NCBI GenBank assembly: GCA_947629255.1
Contig: CANRDF010000008.1
Span: forward strand, 1 to 39,630
Reading direction: 5' to 3'
Origin: an uncultured Bacilli bacterium
GTDB lineage: Bacteria > Bacillota_I > Bacilli_A > RF39 > UBA660
Length of the DNA stretch: 39,630 bases
Positions 32,170 through 39,555 of the stretch are shown here, piece after piece. The position numbers and the translations under genes are program-made. A model generated the notes under the pieces. The model had not been told where the DNA came from. It did no database searches and saw only the letters and a list, made by a program, of their open reading frames with translations. How positions within the stretch are numbered: position 1 is the first letter of the stretch; each line of letters starts with the position of its first letter.

Positions 32170-32781
32170 TCACTCCTCATTTAATATGTTTGTCAATTTC
32201 ATACGAATCCTTTGCATAGTATTATCTATTTGTTTTGGACTTTTGTCAAGTATTCTTGCAATTTCATTATAATTCAAATTATTTAACATGTACAGAAAAA
32301 CTTCATATTCAATATCGGAAAGTTCTGTCTTAATTTTTTCACGAATTGTTTTTATAGTCTCTGCATCACTTAATTTTAAGGATGGATCAGAGGAAATATC
32401 AGCTAAAGTTTCTTTTAAAGAATTGCCTTTCTCATCATATTCATAATCTAGGGATAAACTCTCTTGAAATGTTTTGTATTTTGTTGATTTATGCTTCTTG
32501 AGATAATTAATAATTTTTCTTTCTATGCATATTTGAATAAATGTTTTAAATGATGCTTCTTTATTCGAGTCATAATGATTTATAGCATCTGTAAATCCAA
32601 CGTTTGCTTCTTGATTTAAATCGTTTAAGTCAAGTCCTAATTTTCTTGCCGTGGATGCATATTTCTTGACTGTCATATCAATAATAGGTTTATATTTTTC
32701 ATAAAGAGAGTCTCTTGCTTCTTCGTTGGTTTCACATACCATATCCATAAGAAGTGTATCATCTTCTTCATCGTAATTCAT
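32170..32781 (-). CDS. sigH: RNA polymerase sigma factor, SigH-like
   Basis: 203 residues. Region 2: DSLYEKYKPIIDMTVKKYASTARKLGLDLNDLNQEANVGFTDAINHYDSNKEASFKTFIQICIERKIINYLKKHKSTK. Region 4: LSDIEYEVFLYMLNNLNYNEIARILDKSPKQIDNTMQRIRMKL (HTH). Both match the SigH (sigma-30) type. The neighbour is rlmB, as in Bacillus (yacP is missing here). In Bacillus SigH serves post-exponential, competence and early sporulation genes. What it does here is unknown. ATGA overlap with rlmB. Confidence 0.85.
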   Translation of the reverse strand: MNYDEEDDTLLMDMVCETNEEARDSLYEKYKPIIDMTVKKYASTARKLGLDLNDLNQEANVGFTDAINHYDSNKEASFKTFIQICIERKIINYLKKHKSTKYKTFQESLSLDYEYDEKGNSLKETLADISSDPSLKLSDAETIKTIREKIKTELSDIEYEVFLYMLNNLNYNEIARILDKSPKQIDNTMQRIRMKLTNILNEE

Positions 32782-33473
32782 GAAAGGCCTCCCATTTTAT
32801 AAATCAGTATCCCGGCTGCCACAGATGCATTTAAGCTATTGACTTCTCCCTTCATGGGAATACAAATCACTTCATCAGAATTTTTACGCACAATAGGGCT
32901 GACTCCTTTGCCTTCGTTCCCAATAATCAAAACTTTTTTGTCTGGAAAGCTCATCTGATTCATATCTTTTCCATCCATTGCAGATGCATAAACAAAGAAA
33001 TTGTTTTGTTGTAATTTTTTTATCGCATCTACCAAATTGGTTACTTTGATAATTTTTACATTTTCTGTTGTACCAACACTAGTTTTTATTACAGTATCTG
33101 TGACATCTACACTTCTATCTTTGGGAATAATCACCGATTTTATACCCGCAGCTTCACAAGTACGAATAATAGCTCCAAAGTTATGAGGATCTTCTAAATG
33201 GTCTAGAAGTACTACAAAATCTTCCTCTAAACAAGATTCTAAATTTTGATATTCAAAATCATTTCTTTCAAAAACAACTCCTTGATGATTTTGTTTGCAC
33301 ATTTTATCTAAAATGTTTGGCTCTACCAAAAGATAATGAATATGATTTTCTTTTAAAAAGTTAAATAATTCTTCATCTTTTTTGCTTTTACTTACATAAA
33401 CTTTTTGAATTTGTTTAGGATTTGTCATATAAAGAACATTTTTTCCAAATGCTAGCACACCAAAACACCTCAT
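32778..33473 (-). CDS. rlmB: 23S rRNA (guanosine2251-2'-O)-methyltransferase RlmB (TrmH/SpoU family)
   Basis: 231 residues. N-terminal substrate domain (FGKNVLYMTNPKQIQKVYVSKSKKDEELFNFL), then the SPOUT domain: VLLDHLEDPHNFGAIIRTCEAAG (motif 1), IIGNEGKGVSPIVRK (motif 2), and CIPMKGEVNSLNASVAAGILIYKM (motif 3). The start ATG is only ~10 nt from a TATAAT, so the mRNA is nearly leaderless. The N-terminal residues match the family, so the start is credible. Confidence 0.93.
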   Translation of the reverse strand: MRCFGVLAFGKNVLYMTNPKQIQKVYVSKSKKDEELFNFLKENHIHYLLVEPNILDKMCKQNHQGVVFERNDFEYQNLESCLEEDFVVLLDHLEDPHNFGAIIRTCEAAGIKSVIIPKDRSVDVTDTVIKTSVGTTENVKIIKVTNLVDAIKKLQQNNFFVYASAMDGKDMNQMSFPDKKVLIIGNEGKGVSPIVRKNSDEVICIPMKGEVNSLNASVAAGILIYKMGGLS

Positions 33474-33483
33474 TTCAAGTGTT

Positions 33484-33513
33484 ATTATACTATACTTTTG
33501 TTTGAGTCGTCAA
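33484..33513 (-). promoter_or_regulatory. Promoter of rlmB-sigH, giving a near-leaderless message
   Basis: On the minus strand -35 TTGACG (33513-33508), 18-nt spacer, -10 TATAAT (33489-33484). The rlmB ATG (33473) starts 10 nt after the -10, leaving a predicted leader of about 3-4 nt and no room for a Shine-Dalgarno. Confidence 0.65.
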
Positions 33514-33572
33514 ATGGTATCAAAGTTCATTTTTTAGACATTTTTGTAAATTTTTTGCATTTTTTTGACAAA

Positions 33573-33622
33573 TTCGACTTTTTTCGACAAGTTTCGACAT
33601 ACCACTTGTTGTAGAATATACA
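33573..33622 (+). promoter_or_regulatory. Promoter of ncRNA-like unit 1 with three 10-bp-spaced TTCGAC boxes
   Basis: TTCGAC occurs at 33573, 33583 and 33593, exactly one helical turn apart. Read on the other strand the last two are TTGTCGAA and TGTCGAA, the core of the Spo0A box. A -35 TCGACA (33594-33599) and -10 TATACA (33617-33622) with 17-nt spacing are present. TAGAAT (33612-33617) is an alternative -10. Confidence 0.6.
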
Positions 33623-33625
33623 CTC

Positions 33626-33845
33626 GTATTCCAAGGAAAAATTTTTGATTTAATTAAAGTTTCTGTTTTTCTTGTATTTAGTTGTCGATACCTTTTGTTT
33701 CCCTTGGAATACATCCTAGCAAGAATTCACTCATTTGTTTCTAAGGATTAATTTTTCCACTTACCTCTTATATGTCATGTATTATGTATCTCAATTCTTG
33801 CTAGCAAATGAAAAAGGTTTTCAAGTCGGCCTTTTTCTTTTTTTA
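33626..33845 (+). ncRNA. Structured ncRNA-like unit 1
   Basis: About 220 nt after the promoter. Helix 1 pairs GTATTCCAAGG (33626-33636) with CCTTGGAATAC (33702-33712), 11 bp, enclosing 65 nt. Helix 2 pairs CTAGCAAGAATT (33716-33727) with AATTCTTGCTAG (33793-33804), 12 bp, enclosing 65 nt. The terminator is GAAAAAGG (33810-33817) / CCTTTTTC (33830-33837) then seven T's. The loops are pyrimidine-rich (…CCACTTACCTCTT…). There is no downstream gene on this strand, so it is a stand-alone transcript rather than a leader. A 64-codon minus-strand frame through it has no RBS or family signal. Unit 2 is a paralogue. I do not recognise an RNA family. Confidence 0.6.
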
Positions 33846-34028
33846 TCGCATAATCCTTCTTGGCCTCGGATATAATACAACTTTATTTTCGTTATCCAAT
33901 AGTTCTTCAATTACTAAATTTTTGTCTACATATTAATAGTTTTCTGTCATAAGATTTCTAAAATCTTTTTTTAATTCATGAATATCTCTTTTTTCTTGAA
34001 CTTATTGTTTCAAATATGACTTTTTCAT
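33843..34028 (-). pseudogene. Decayed N-terminal fragment of an AAA-ATPase_like (PD-(D/E)XK-linked) gene
   Basis: 62 codons with two internal stops. The readable parts, DFRNLMTENY(stop)YVDKNLVIEEL and NKVVLYPRPRR, correspond to the start of the AAA-ATPase_like family, whose members usually read …NYYYVDKT…TRPRRFGKT. The Walker A that should follow is lost (IMR then stop). It lies between the two ncRNA-like units. Confidence 0.65.
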
Positions 34029-34073
34029 GCAAAAAAATGAAAATATCTAAATTTTTTGCATTTTTTTGATAAA

Positions 34074-34123
34074 TTCACTCTTTTTCGACAAGTTTCGACA
34101 TACCACCTGTTGTAGAATATACA
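34074..34123 (+). promoter_or_regulatory. Promoter of ncRNA-like unit 2
   Basis: TTCGAC at 34084 and 34094 and a degenerate TTCACT at 34074, again at 10-bp steps. -35 TCGACA (34095-34100), 17-nt spacer, -10 TATACA (34118-34123). The ~95 bp from 34052 match 33551 onwards with only a few differences. Confidence 0.6.
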
Positions 34124-34126
34124 CTC

Positions 34127-34300
34127 GTATTCCAAGGAAAAATTTTTTCTTCAGTTAGTCATAAAAATTTCGCCCTTCTTTCTATTACACTTGGAATACA
34201 TTAGCAAGACATATTGTAGACATATATATCCTTTCTAAGAATACAGTCTTGCTATTACAGGAAAAAGGTTTTAATGGTTATCCTTTTTCCTTTTTCCTTT
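34127..34300 (+). ncRNA. Structured ncRNA-like unit 2
   Basis: About 170 nt. Helix 1: GTATTCCAAG (34127-34136) / CTTGGAATAC (34190-34199). Helix 2: TAGCAAGAC (34202-34210) / GTCTTGCTA (34246-34254). Terminator GGAAAAAGG (34260-34268) / CCTTTTTCC (34282-34290) and a T-rich tail. Helix 1 arms are the same as in unit 1. Helix 2 arms share only TAGCAAGA/TCTTGCTA and then change together (GAATT/AATTC versus GAC/GTC), i.e. compensatory. Loops differ in length and sequence. As the SPFH gene starts ~55 nt downstream, a leader/attenuator role is possible for this copy. Confidence 0.6.
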
Positions 34301-34354
34301 TCAAATTAAAGGATCCTATGATAAAATAAACCCAAGAAAGGAGTTTGAGTTATT

Positions 34355-35140
34355 TTGAAAAATACCTATGTTGCCAAAAACAAAAATGTGAATATTCGTA
34401 AAATAGTCATTATCGTAGCCATTAGTATCGTTCTTCTTGTAACTCTTCTTTGTAGTTTTCAAACGATTAATTCAGGTGAGATTGGTCTTAAAATCCGTTT
34501 TGGAAAAGTCATTGAAACCAATATGAAAGAGGGATTTAATTTAAAAATTCCTTATATTGAAAGTATCGTAAAAATGAGCATCAAAGTCCAAAAAACAGAA
34601 CTTGAGACTTCATCTGCTAGTAAAGATTTACAAGATGTATCTACATCTCTTGCTGTAAATTTTCGAGTGAACCCTGATATGGTCGTAAATCTTTATAAGA
34701 ATGTTGGTAAAGACTATGAAAGCATCATCTTACAACCCACAATTGAAGAGTCTGTAAAATCGGTCATTTCAAAGTATAATGCTGAGGAACTTGTAACAAA
34801 ACGAAATGAAGTTTCTGACTTAGCTTTGAAAACTTTACAAGAAAAAGTGGAAAAATATGGAATTATTATTGATGAGTTTAACATTATTAATATTAATTTT
34901 AGTGAAGAATATTCTAATGCCATTGAAGCAAAACAAGTTGCTGAACAGCAATTAGAAAAAGCCAAATTAGAAGCCGAAGCACAGTTGGTTGAAGCAAATG
35001 CAACAAAACAAGTGAATGATTTATTAAAACAAACTTTAACAAAAGAAGTTTTGATTCAAAAATTCATTGAGAAATGGAATGGAGAGTTACCAACGAATTA
35101 TGCTGGAGAAGATATTTTATCTATTTTTAATTTAAATTAG
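34355..35140 (+). CDS. SPFH/Band-7 (prohibitin/HflC-like) membrane protein
   Basis: 261 residues. An N-terminal membrane anchor (~18-37), then the SPFH domain (TINSGEIGLKIRFGKVIETNMKEGFNLKIPYIESIVKMSIKVQKTELETSSASKDLQDVSTSLAVNFRV…). A helical tail rich in Ala/Glu follows (EAKQVAEQQLEKAKLEAEAQ), as in prohibitin-like proteins that assemble into ring or microdomain scaffolds. The start is TTG (34355), 11 nt after AAAGGAG; no in-frame ATG exists before the domain. Not in an operon. Confidence 0.85.
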   Translation: MKNTYVAKNKNVNIRKIVIIVAISIVLLVTLLCSFQTINSGEIGLKIRFGKVIETNMKEGFNLKIPYIESIVKMSIKVQKTELETSSASKDLQDVSTSLAVNFRVNPDMVVNLYKNVGKDYESIILQPTIEESVKSVISKYNAEELVTKRNEVSDLALKTLQEKVEKYGIIIDEFNIININFSEEYSNAIEAKQVAEQQLEKAKLEAEAQLVEANATKQVNDLLKQTLTKEVLIQKFIEKWNGELPTNYAGEDILSIFNLN

Positions 35141-35166
35141 AGTGATGAACAATTCACTCTTTTTAT
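35139..35166 (+). terminator. Terminator of the SPFH gene
   Basis: AGAGTGA (35139-35145) pairs with TCACTCT (35154-35160), loop of 8 nt, then TTTTATTT. The stem starts within the stop codon. Confidence 0.8.
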
Positions 35167-35177
35167 TTCAAAAGAAA

Positions 35178-35200
35178 AGGAAACTTTTGAAACGTTTCCT
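35178..35200 (-). terminator. Terminator downstream of yihY
   Basis: On the minus strand AGGAAAC / GTTTCCT with a 9-nt loop, then TTTTCTTTT. It lies ~120 nt after the yihY stop, beyond the pseudoknot-like region. Confidence 0.6.
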
Positions 35201-35206
35201 AAACTT

Positions 35207-35308
35207 CAGTATTAGCTTTAAGCCCATATTCTCTTCAATACGCGGTTAAAATACAATGCACGACTAATACTGGTGTGCACCATTATTATTGTAACCGTGT
35301 ATTTTTTG
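35207..35308. other. Interleaved inverted repeats (possible RNA pseudoknot)
   Basis: Helix A: CAGTATTAG (35207-35215) / CTAATACTG (35264-35272), 9 bp perfect. Helix B: AATACGCGGTTA (35237-35248) / TAACCGTGTATT (35292-35303), 12 bp with one G-U, followed on the plus strand by a T run. The order A-B-A'-B' is that of a pseudoknot, or of two alternative folds. A third small stem TGCAC / GTGCA competes with helix A. Confidence 0.5.
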
Positions 35309-35318
35309 TTTATCATTC

Positions 35319-36143
35319 CTATTTTTTCCAAACACTTACTTCCTCAGCATTTATGGCTATCGCGATAACAATGACGTAAGCAATGATATAGAACCAAAGC
35401 ATTAAAACAACAAAGTGAGAGAGTCCTCCATATAAAATATCATAATGGGCAAAGTGACTTACATAGAAGGAATATAGCCTGGTCGCGATGACAAAGCCAA
35501 GTGTTGTGAATATGGCACCCTTAGTCGTTGCTCTGCTTGGGATATCTGTATCTGGAGCCATGGTGTAAATAATTTTAATGAGTAGGAAAATGAGTAACCA
35601 TGATACTGGACCTTTTGATAGATTAATGATAAAGGTAATAATAGAAGTGACTGTTTCATTCATATTTACATATTTTATCAGTTCAATAAAACGGTCTCCA
35701 AAAGCTGGTATGAGTAATAAAAATAAGATTAGAGTAATTAAGATAAATGTCATAATTAAAGATTTTATTTTTCTTTTTAGATAACTTGTATTTTCACATT
35801 GATATAACTGATTTGAGGTAATAATTAACGAACTTGTCCCCGCACTCGCGGCTAGAAAGGAAATCATAACCAAGATAACAAAGTTTGGAGTGAATTTAAT
35901 TTCTTCAATGATTGGCATGATAAGGTCTTTGATTTCTCCTCCAAATGCCTTTAATAAGAAGTTCCCAATAAAATCATAGGAAAAATGAAAAAGGGAAGCT
36001 CCATATAAAATTAAGGTTATCATTGGCACAACGGCAAGCAAGAAAAAGAAAGCAAGTTGTCCGGGTAGTATTAACATTTGAGGTTTTGCTAATATTTTCC
36101 ATAACCGTTTTATGACTCTTTTTGCTTTCTCTATTAATTTCAT
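35319..36143 (-). CDS. YihY/BrkB-family polytopic membrane protein
   Basis: 274 residues with about six transmembrane segments. The family patterns are PGQLAFFFLLAVVPMITLILYGASLF at the N-terminus, SAGTSSLIITSNQLYQCENTSYLKRKIKSL in the middle, and GGLSHFVVLMLWFYIIAYVIVIAIAINAE at the end. The function of YihY-family proteins is not settled. ATGA overlap with the GGDEF gene upstream. Confidence 0.88.
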   Translation of the reverse strand: MKLIEKAKRVIKRLWKILAKPQMLILPGQLAFFFLLAVVPMITLILYGASLFHFSYDFIGNFLLKAFGGEIKDLIMPIIEEIKFTPNFVILVMISFLAASAGTSSLIITSNQLYQCENTSYLKRKIKSLIMTFILITLILFLLLIPAFGDRFIELIKYVNMNETVTSIITFIINLSKGPVSWLLIFLLIKIIYTMAPDTDIPSRATTKGAIFTTLGFVIATRLYSFYVSHFAHYDILYGGLSHFVVLMLWFYIIAYVIVIAIAINAEEVSVWKK

Positions 36144-38158
36144 TTTTCTTCTTCCTTTTTCTGTTCTTTTGTTTTTTTGATTTCTTCAATACATTCATTT
36201 AATGCATCTTCAATGGATTTTAAATCATTTTCAATCATGCTATAAGCGACTGTTGCTCCATAATCATAAGGTAAGTTTTTGAAATCTTTCTTTAATTTGT
36301 TTAAGTAACTTGTAATTTGCTTTTGATTATATCCAATTAAGTATACTACAAATTCGTTTCCATCTGTTCTCATGATATCGGTGTTGTCTAGTTGAGTTTT
36401 GATTAGACTATTCGCGGCTGCTTTGATTTGATTGTCTCCTTCTTCATAACCTAAAGTATCATTGATTTCTTGAACTTTATCTAAGTCTATCATAATAATA
36501 CTTTGTGGATAAATTGTATTTTTATTCCAATTTGATAAATTTTCATTTAAATAATTTCTGTTTTTTAGGGATGTTAATTGGTCAATGTATTTCAGTCTAT
36601 CTTCTTTTTTGACTTTCTTTTGCATTCTCACTTTTTTACTAGAACGATAAATGAGTAGAAGGATAAGTCCAACGATGAGAATTCCATATAATGCATATTT
36701 AGCAATTGATGTCATGATAGAACCTCTATTTTCTGTGACTAAAGCATCATGGAAACCTTTTTCGATATAAGAATGATTATCTAAATAATTAAAATATTTT
36801 GTTAGTAATGTATTTAGAGTTTCGCTTCCTAACGAACGAATCACGTACGTTGAATTTGTCGTTTCTCTATATCTTGAAGTGTAGTTGTTTAATGTAGAAC
36901 GTCCTAAATAAGTGCCTGCCACTTCATCGATTGCAAGTAAGGCTTTTTTATCTTTTAATACATCACTGATTTTATCTTTTTTATATGTTTTTAAATTTAA
37001 TCCTTCTTTATTCGATAGATATTGATAAGCAAGGGTATTTTCTTCGACATAAAGGGTATAATTTTTTAGAGTTTCACTTGAATAAATTACAACTGGATTG
37101 GATTCATGCGCATAGATATCTATCACAAGTGGGATAGCAGTATCAATCATGACTCCATTATTCATAGATGTATCATAGTTTGCATATAAAGAAATTTTGT
37201 TATTGTTTAAATCTTTGATCATTTTCTTTTCATTGTTGTATTTTGTATATTTAATTTCTATCCCAGAAAAATCTTGGAATGCATCTAGGTACTTCGCAAA
37301 AATACCACCAAACTGACGGTCTCCATAAACTTCATATGGGGCATGTACACGATAACCAAATGTAACATTAGATTTTTGTAAACTTGCTAAAGCAGAATCA
37401 GAAATATTTAAACTTGTTTGAAATAAAGCTTTTTCTTCACTCGTTAAAGATTTTTCTAAGTTACTTTTAATCCAACGATTTGCAAACTTCTTCATAATGC
37501 GGAAGAGGATACTATTTGAAGAATCATCAATATAATAATATCTTTTTAAATCACTAAAATGATAATTAATTGTATAATTTTTTGATAAAATTCGATTCAT
37601 GTATTCTATTCTTGGAATGACTAAATAGGAAACAGTTCCTTGGTCTAGGGCATTAAAGAGCTCATTTTCATTGTTAAATGATGTATAAATGTTTTCATTT
37701 TTTAAATATGCTTTGACTTTATTTGTGTCATTCTCTAATATACCTATTTTTTTATTTTTAATCTCATTTATAGACGTAGTTTGGTCTTTGGTGTTACTTA
37801 CCATTACAAAATGGTCTTCATAAAAATTGAGTGCAGAAGAAGATAACTCATTTCCAACTTGTAAGGTAATACCAGTTGATGCATCATTTCTATTCATGGT
37901 AATTGGATTTAATTTTAGCCCATATTCATCAGTAAAATCTTTGATATAAGAATAGAAAATTCCTTCTCCAAGATTTCCAAAAAGATTGCTGTTATTAATA
38001 ATGGATATATTTTGTACTTTGGTTTCATTTTCACTAATCCATTGTCTTTCTTCCGTGGTTAGCTTGTTTTCGTTGTCTTGGAAAACAAAGAATAATATAA
38101 CTCCAACAATGATTGTTAATATTCCTAATACGATAATGATACTTTTTTTCTTTTTCAT
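36140..38158 (-). CDS. Periplasmic-binding-protein-like sensor with GGDEF domain
   Basis: 672 residues. Anchor (~5-26), two tandem SBP_bac_3-like extracellular lobes (~40-270 and ~285-490), a second transmembrane helix (~505-527), then a GGDEF-type domain (~545-660): DQLTSLKNRNYL, IMIDLDKVQEINDTLGYEEGD, then RTDGNEFVVYL. The signature reads DGNEF instead of GGDEF, so diguanylate cyclase activity is doubtful and it may be a degenerate c-di-GMP sensor or a GTP-binding domain. The acidic/Lys-rich tail follows. It is between a small membrane protein (3 nt) and yihY (ATGA overlap). Confidence 0.8.
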   Translation of the reverse strand: MKKKKSIIIVLGILTIIVGVILFFVFQDNENKLTTEERQWISENETKVQNISIINNSNLFGNLGEGIFYSYIKDFTDEYGLKLNPITMNRNDASTGITLQVGNELSSSALNFYEDHFVMVSNTKDQTTSINEIKNKKIGILENDTNKVKAYLKNENIYTSFNNENELFNALDQGTVSYLVIPRIEYMNRILSKNYTINYHFSDLKRYYYIDDSSNSILFRIMKKFANRWIKSNLEKSLTSEEKALFQTSLNISDSALASLQKSNVTFGYRVHAPYEVYGDRQFGGIFAKYLDAFQDFSGIEIKYTKYNNEKKMIKDLNNNKISLYANYDTSMNNGVMIDTAIPLVIDIYAHESNPVVIYSSETLKNYTLYVEENTLAYQYLSNKEGLNLKTYKKDKISDVLKDKKALLAIDEVAGTYLGRSTLNNYTSRYRETTNSTYVIRSLGSETLNTLLTKYFNYLDNHSYIEKGFHDALVTENRGSIMTSIAKYALYGILIVGLILLLIYRSSKKVRMQKKVKKEDRLKYIDQLTSLKNRNYLNENLSNWNKNTIYPQSIIMIDLDKVQEINDTLGYEEGDNQIKAAANSLIKTQLDNTDIMRTDGNEFVVYLIGYNQKQITSYLNKLKKDFKNLPYDYGATVAYSMIENDLKSIEDALNECIEEIKKTKEQKKEEEK

Positions 38159-38161
38159 AAA

Positions 38162-38656
38162 TTATTCCTCCGTTGAAGGTTCTGGCATTGGATTGTTATT
38201 ATTCCAAACGATGATAGAGCGATTGATATTTTTAGCTCCCATAATTGTAAATCCTGCAACTTCTTCTGTTCCAGCACTTATTAATGTATAATGAATGTCA
38301 TAAACACTTTTATAGTCATCATTAATTACTTCTAATGCGGTTCCAGCAATTTCTTTGGCTCTGTCTAAGGTTACATTATTAAACTCGATACGAATATAAA
38401 TAATTTTTCCTTGTGTTCTCACATCAACATTTGTAACCGTATCACTTTCTTTTAATTTGGAAATAATTCCTTCTTTATCTTCATCTTTTAATGCATGCTC
38501 TTCCATACCATCTAGTCTATCTCCATAAGGAGATTTATTTCCTCCAAAGAACATTGTTACACAGACAATCGCGACTGTAACAAGGCACGCGAGGATAATA
38601 AAGCTTAGAATAAACAATATTCGATTGTTATCCCAAATTTCTTTTATTTTTTTCAT
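38162..38656 (-). CDS. Single-pass membrane protein of unknown function
   Basis: 164 residues from the ATG at 38656 (GGTGAG 4 nt upstream; a TTG four codons earlier is in frame). One transmembrane helix (ILFILSFIILACLVTVAIVCVTMFF), then a ~115-residue extracytoplasmic domain: DRLDGMEEHALKDEDKEGI, VTNVDVRTQGKIIYIRIEFN, TALEVINDDYKSVYDIHYTLIS. The end is Asn/Pro-rich. Family not recognised. Followed 3 nt later by the GGDEF gene, so it could be part of the same sensory unit. Confidence 0.7.
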   Translation of the reverse strand: MKKIKEIWDNNRILFILSFIILACLVTVAIVCVTMFFGGNKSPYGDRLDGMEEHALKDEDKEGIISKLKESDTVTNVDVRTQGKIIYIRIEFNNVTLDRAKEIAGTALEVINDDYKSVYDIHYTLISAGTEEVAGFTIMGAKNINRSIIVWNNNNPMPEPSTEE

Positions 38657-38685
38657 ATACTCACCCAATTCAATTTTGTATCCTT

Positions 38686-38714
38686 ATTATACATTAAATT
38701 TTATGTTTTTGAAA
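38686..38714 (-). promoter_or_regulatory. Promoter of the membrane protein-GGDEF-yihY operon
   Basis: On the minus strand -35 TTTCAA (38714-38709), 17-nt spacer, -10 TATAAT (38691-38686), 29 nt ahead of the ATG at 38656. Confidence 0.6.
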
Positions 38715-38776
38715 GTCTTTCTTATTCATATCTTAAAGACATACAAAAAGAGCAAGTGATATTCTCATAATTTATT

Positions 38777-39484
38777 TTATTTTAATTTTAGTTCTTTTTG
38801 ATTAAACTCACTTTTTGAATCATTATTCTTTTCATTTAGATAGTCTAATATTTCAGACAAATAGACAAAATTGTTGTTAAAATTGCATGACTCTTTCACA
38901 ATTGCGTATCCTTCATAATTTTCTGGTTGCCAAGTTTCAATATTAAAAATTTTCGTATCTGATAAAGGATAACCTATAATTATCTGTTTATTGGTCCCAT
39001 CAATTTTCTCTATATAAAATAGTTGAATATCTTTTGCTCGAAGACTATTTTCTGCAAAAAAATCACTTTTTAATTTTTCAATGTCCGATTCAGTTAAATT
39101 GTTTATTACATTTAAAGTGTATGTTACATCAGAATTGCACTTATTAAAAGGCAAATACCCCACTAAATAAGAATACCAACTTCCAAAGCCTTCTTGTTCT
39201 CTATTAAGCAAAGTATAAAAAGGTAACGTACTTAAATATTCATATGATTTAAAATCATAATACTTACCATTTTTTTCAAAATAAATTTCCCAGTTTCCAT
39301 CTTGTTTTTTATAAAGGCCAGCATACTGTCCAAGATCACGAGTTTCTTCTATACAAGAAACCACTTCCTCACTAGATAATATTTCATTAGACCCACATCC
39401 ACTTAGACTTGTGACACTTAAACTTGTTGCTAAAGCAAACATAGCCAATTTAGTTCTTAATAATTCTAATCTCTTATTTTTCAT
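38777..39484 (-). CDS. Lipoprotein of unknown function
   Basis: 235 residues. Signal peptide with a lipobox LSGC (Cys30), so lipid-anchored after cleavage. The mature part contains DLGQYAGLYKKQDGNWEIYFEKNGKYYDF and TYTLNVINNLTESDIEKLKSDFF, and a polar Asn/Lys end. No known domain recognised. RBS GGAG 6 nt before ATG. Single gene; the group II intron end lies upstream. Confidence 0.75.
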   Translation of the reverse strand: MKNKRLELLRTKLAMFALATSLSVTSLSGCGSNEILSSEEVVSCIEETRDLGQYAGLYKKQDGNWEIYFEKNGKYYDFKSYEYLSTLPFYTLLNREQEGFGSWYSYLVGYLPFNKCNSDVTYTLNVINNLTESDIEKLKSDFFAENSLRAKDIQLFYIEKIDGTNKQIIIGYPLSDTKIFNIETWQPENYEGYAIVKESCNFNNNFVYLSEILDYLNEKNNDSKSEFNQKELKLK

Positions 39485-39555
39485 AAAATTCTCCTATTTT
39501 CCCTGTAAAATTTATTCTAACACACAACCCCTTTATAATCAATCTCATCTGTTAA

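Noticed and set aside
33520-33714. Small minus-strand gene (64 codons) in the ncRNA region
   Set aside because: No ribosome-binding site, composition follows the structured repeat, and the promoter, paired arms and terminator are all on the opposite strand.
33626-33845. 6S RNA or T-box assignment for the RNA units
   Set aside because: 6S RNA needs 5'-3' end pairing with a central bubble; here two separate hairpins are seen. No T-box antiterminator sequence or specifier loop is present and no aminoacyl-tRNA-related gene follows.
34127-34355. Riboswitch controlling the SPFH gene
   Set aside because: Unit 1 is the same element with no gene downstream, so a free RNA is the simpler reading; not fully excluded for unit 2.
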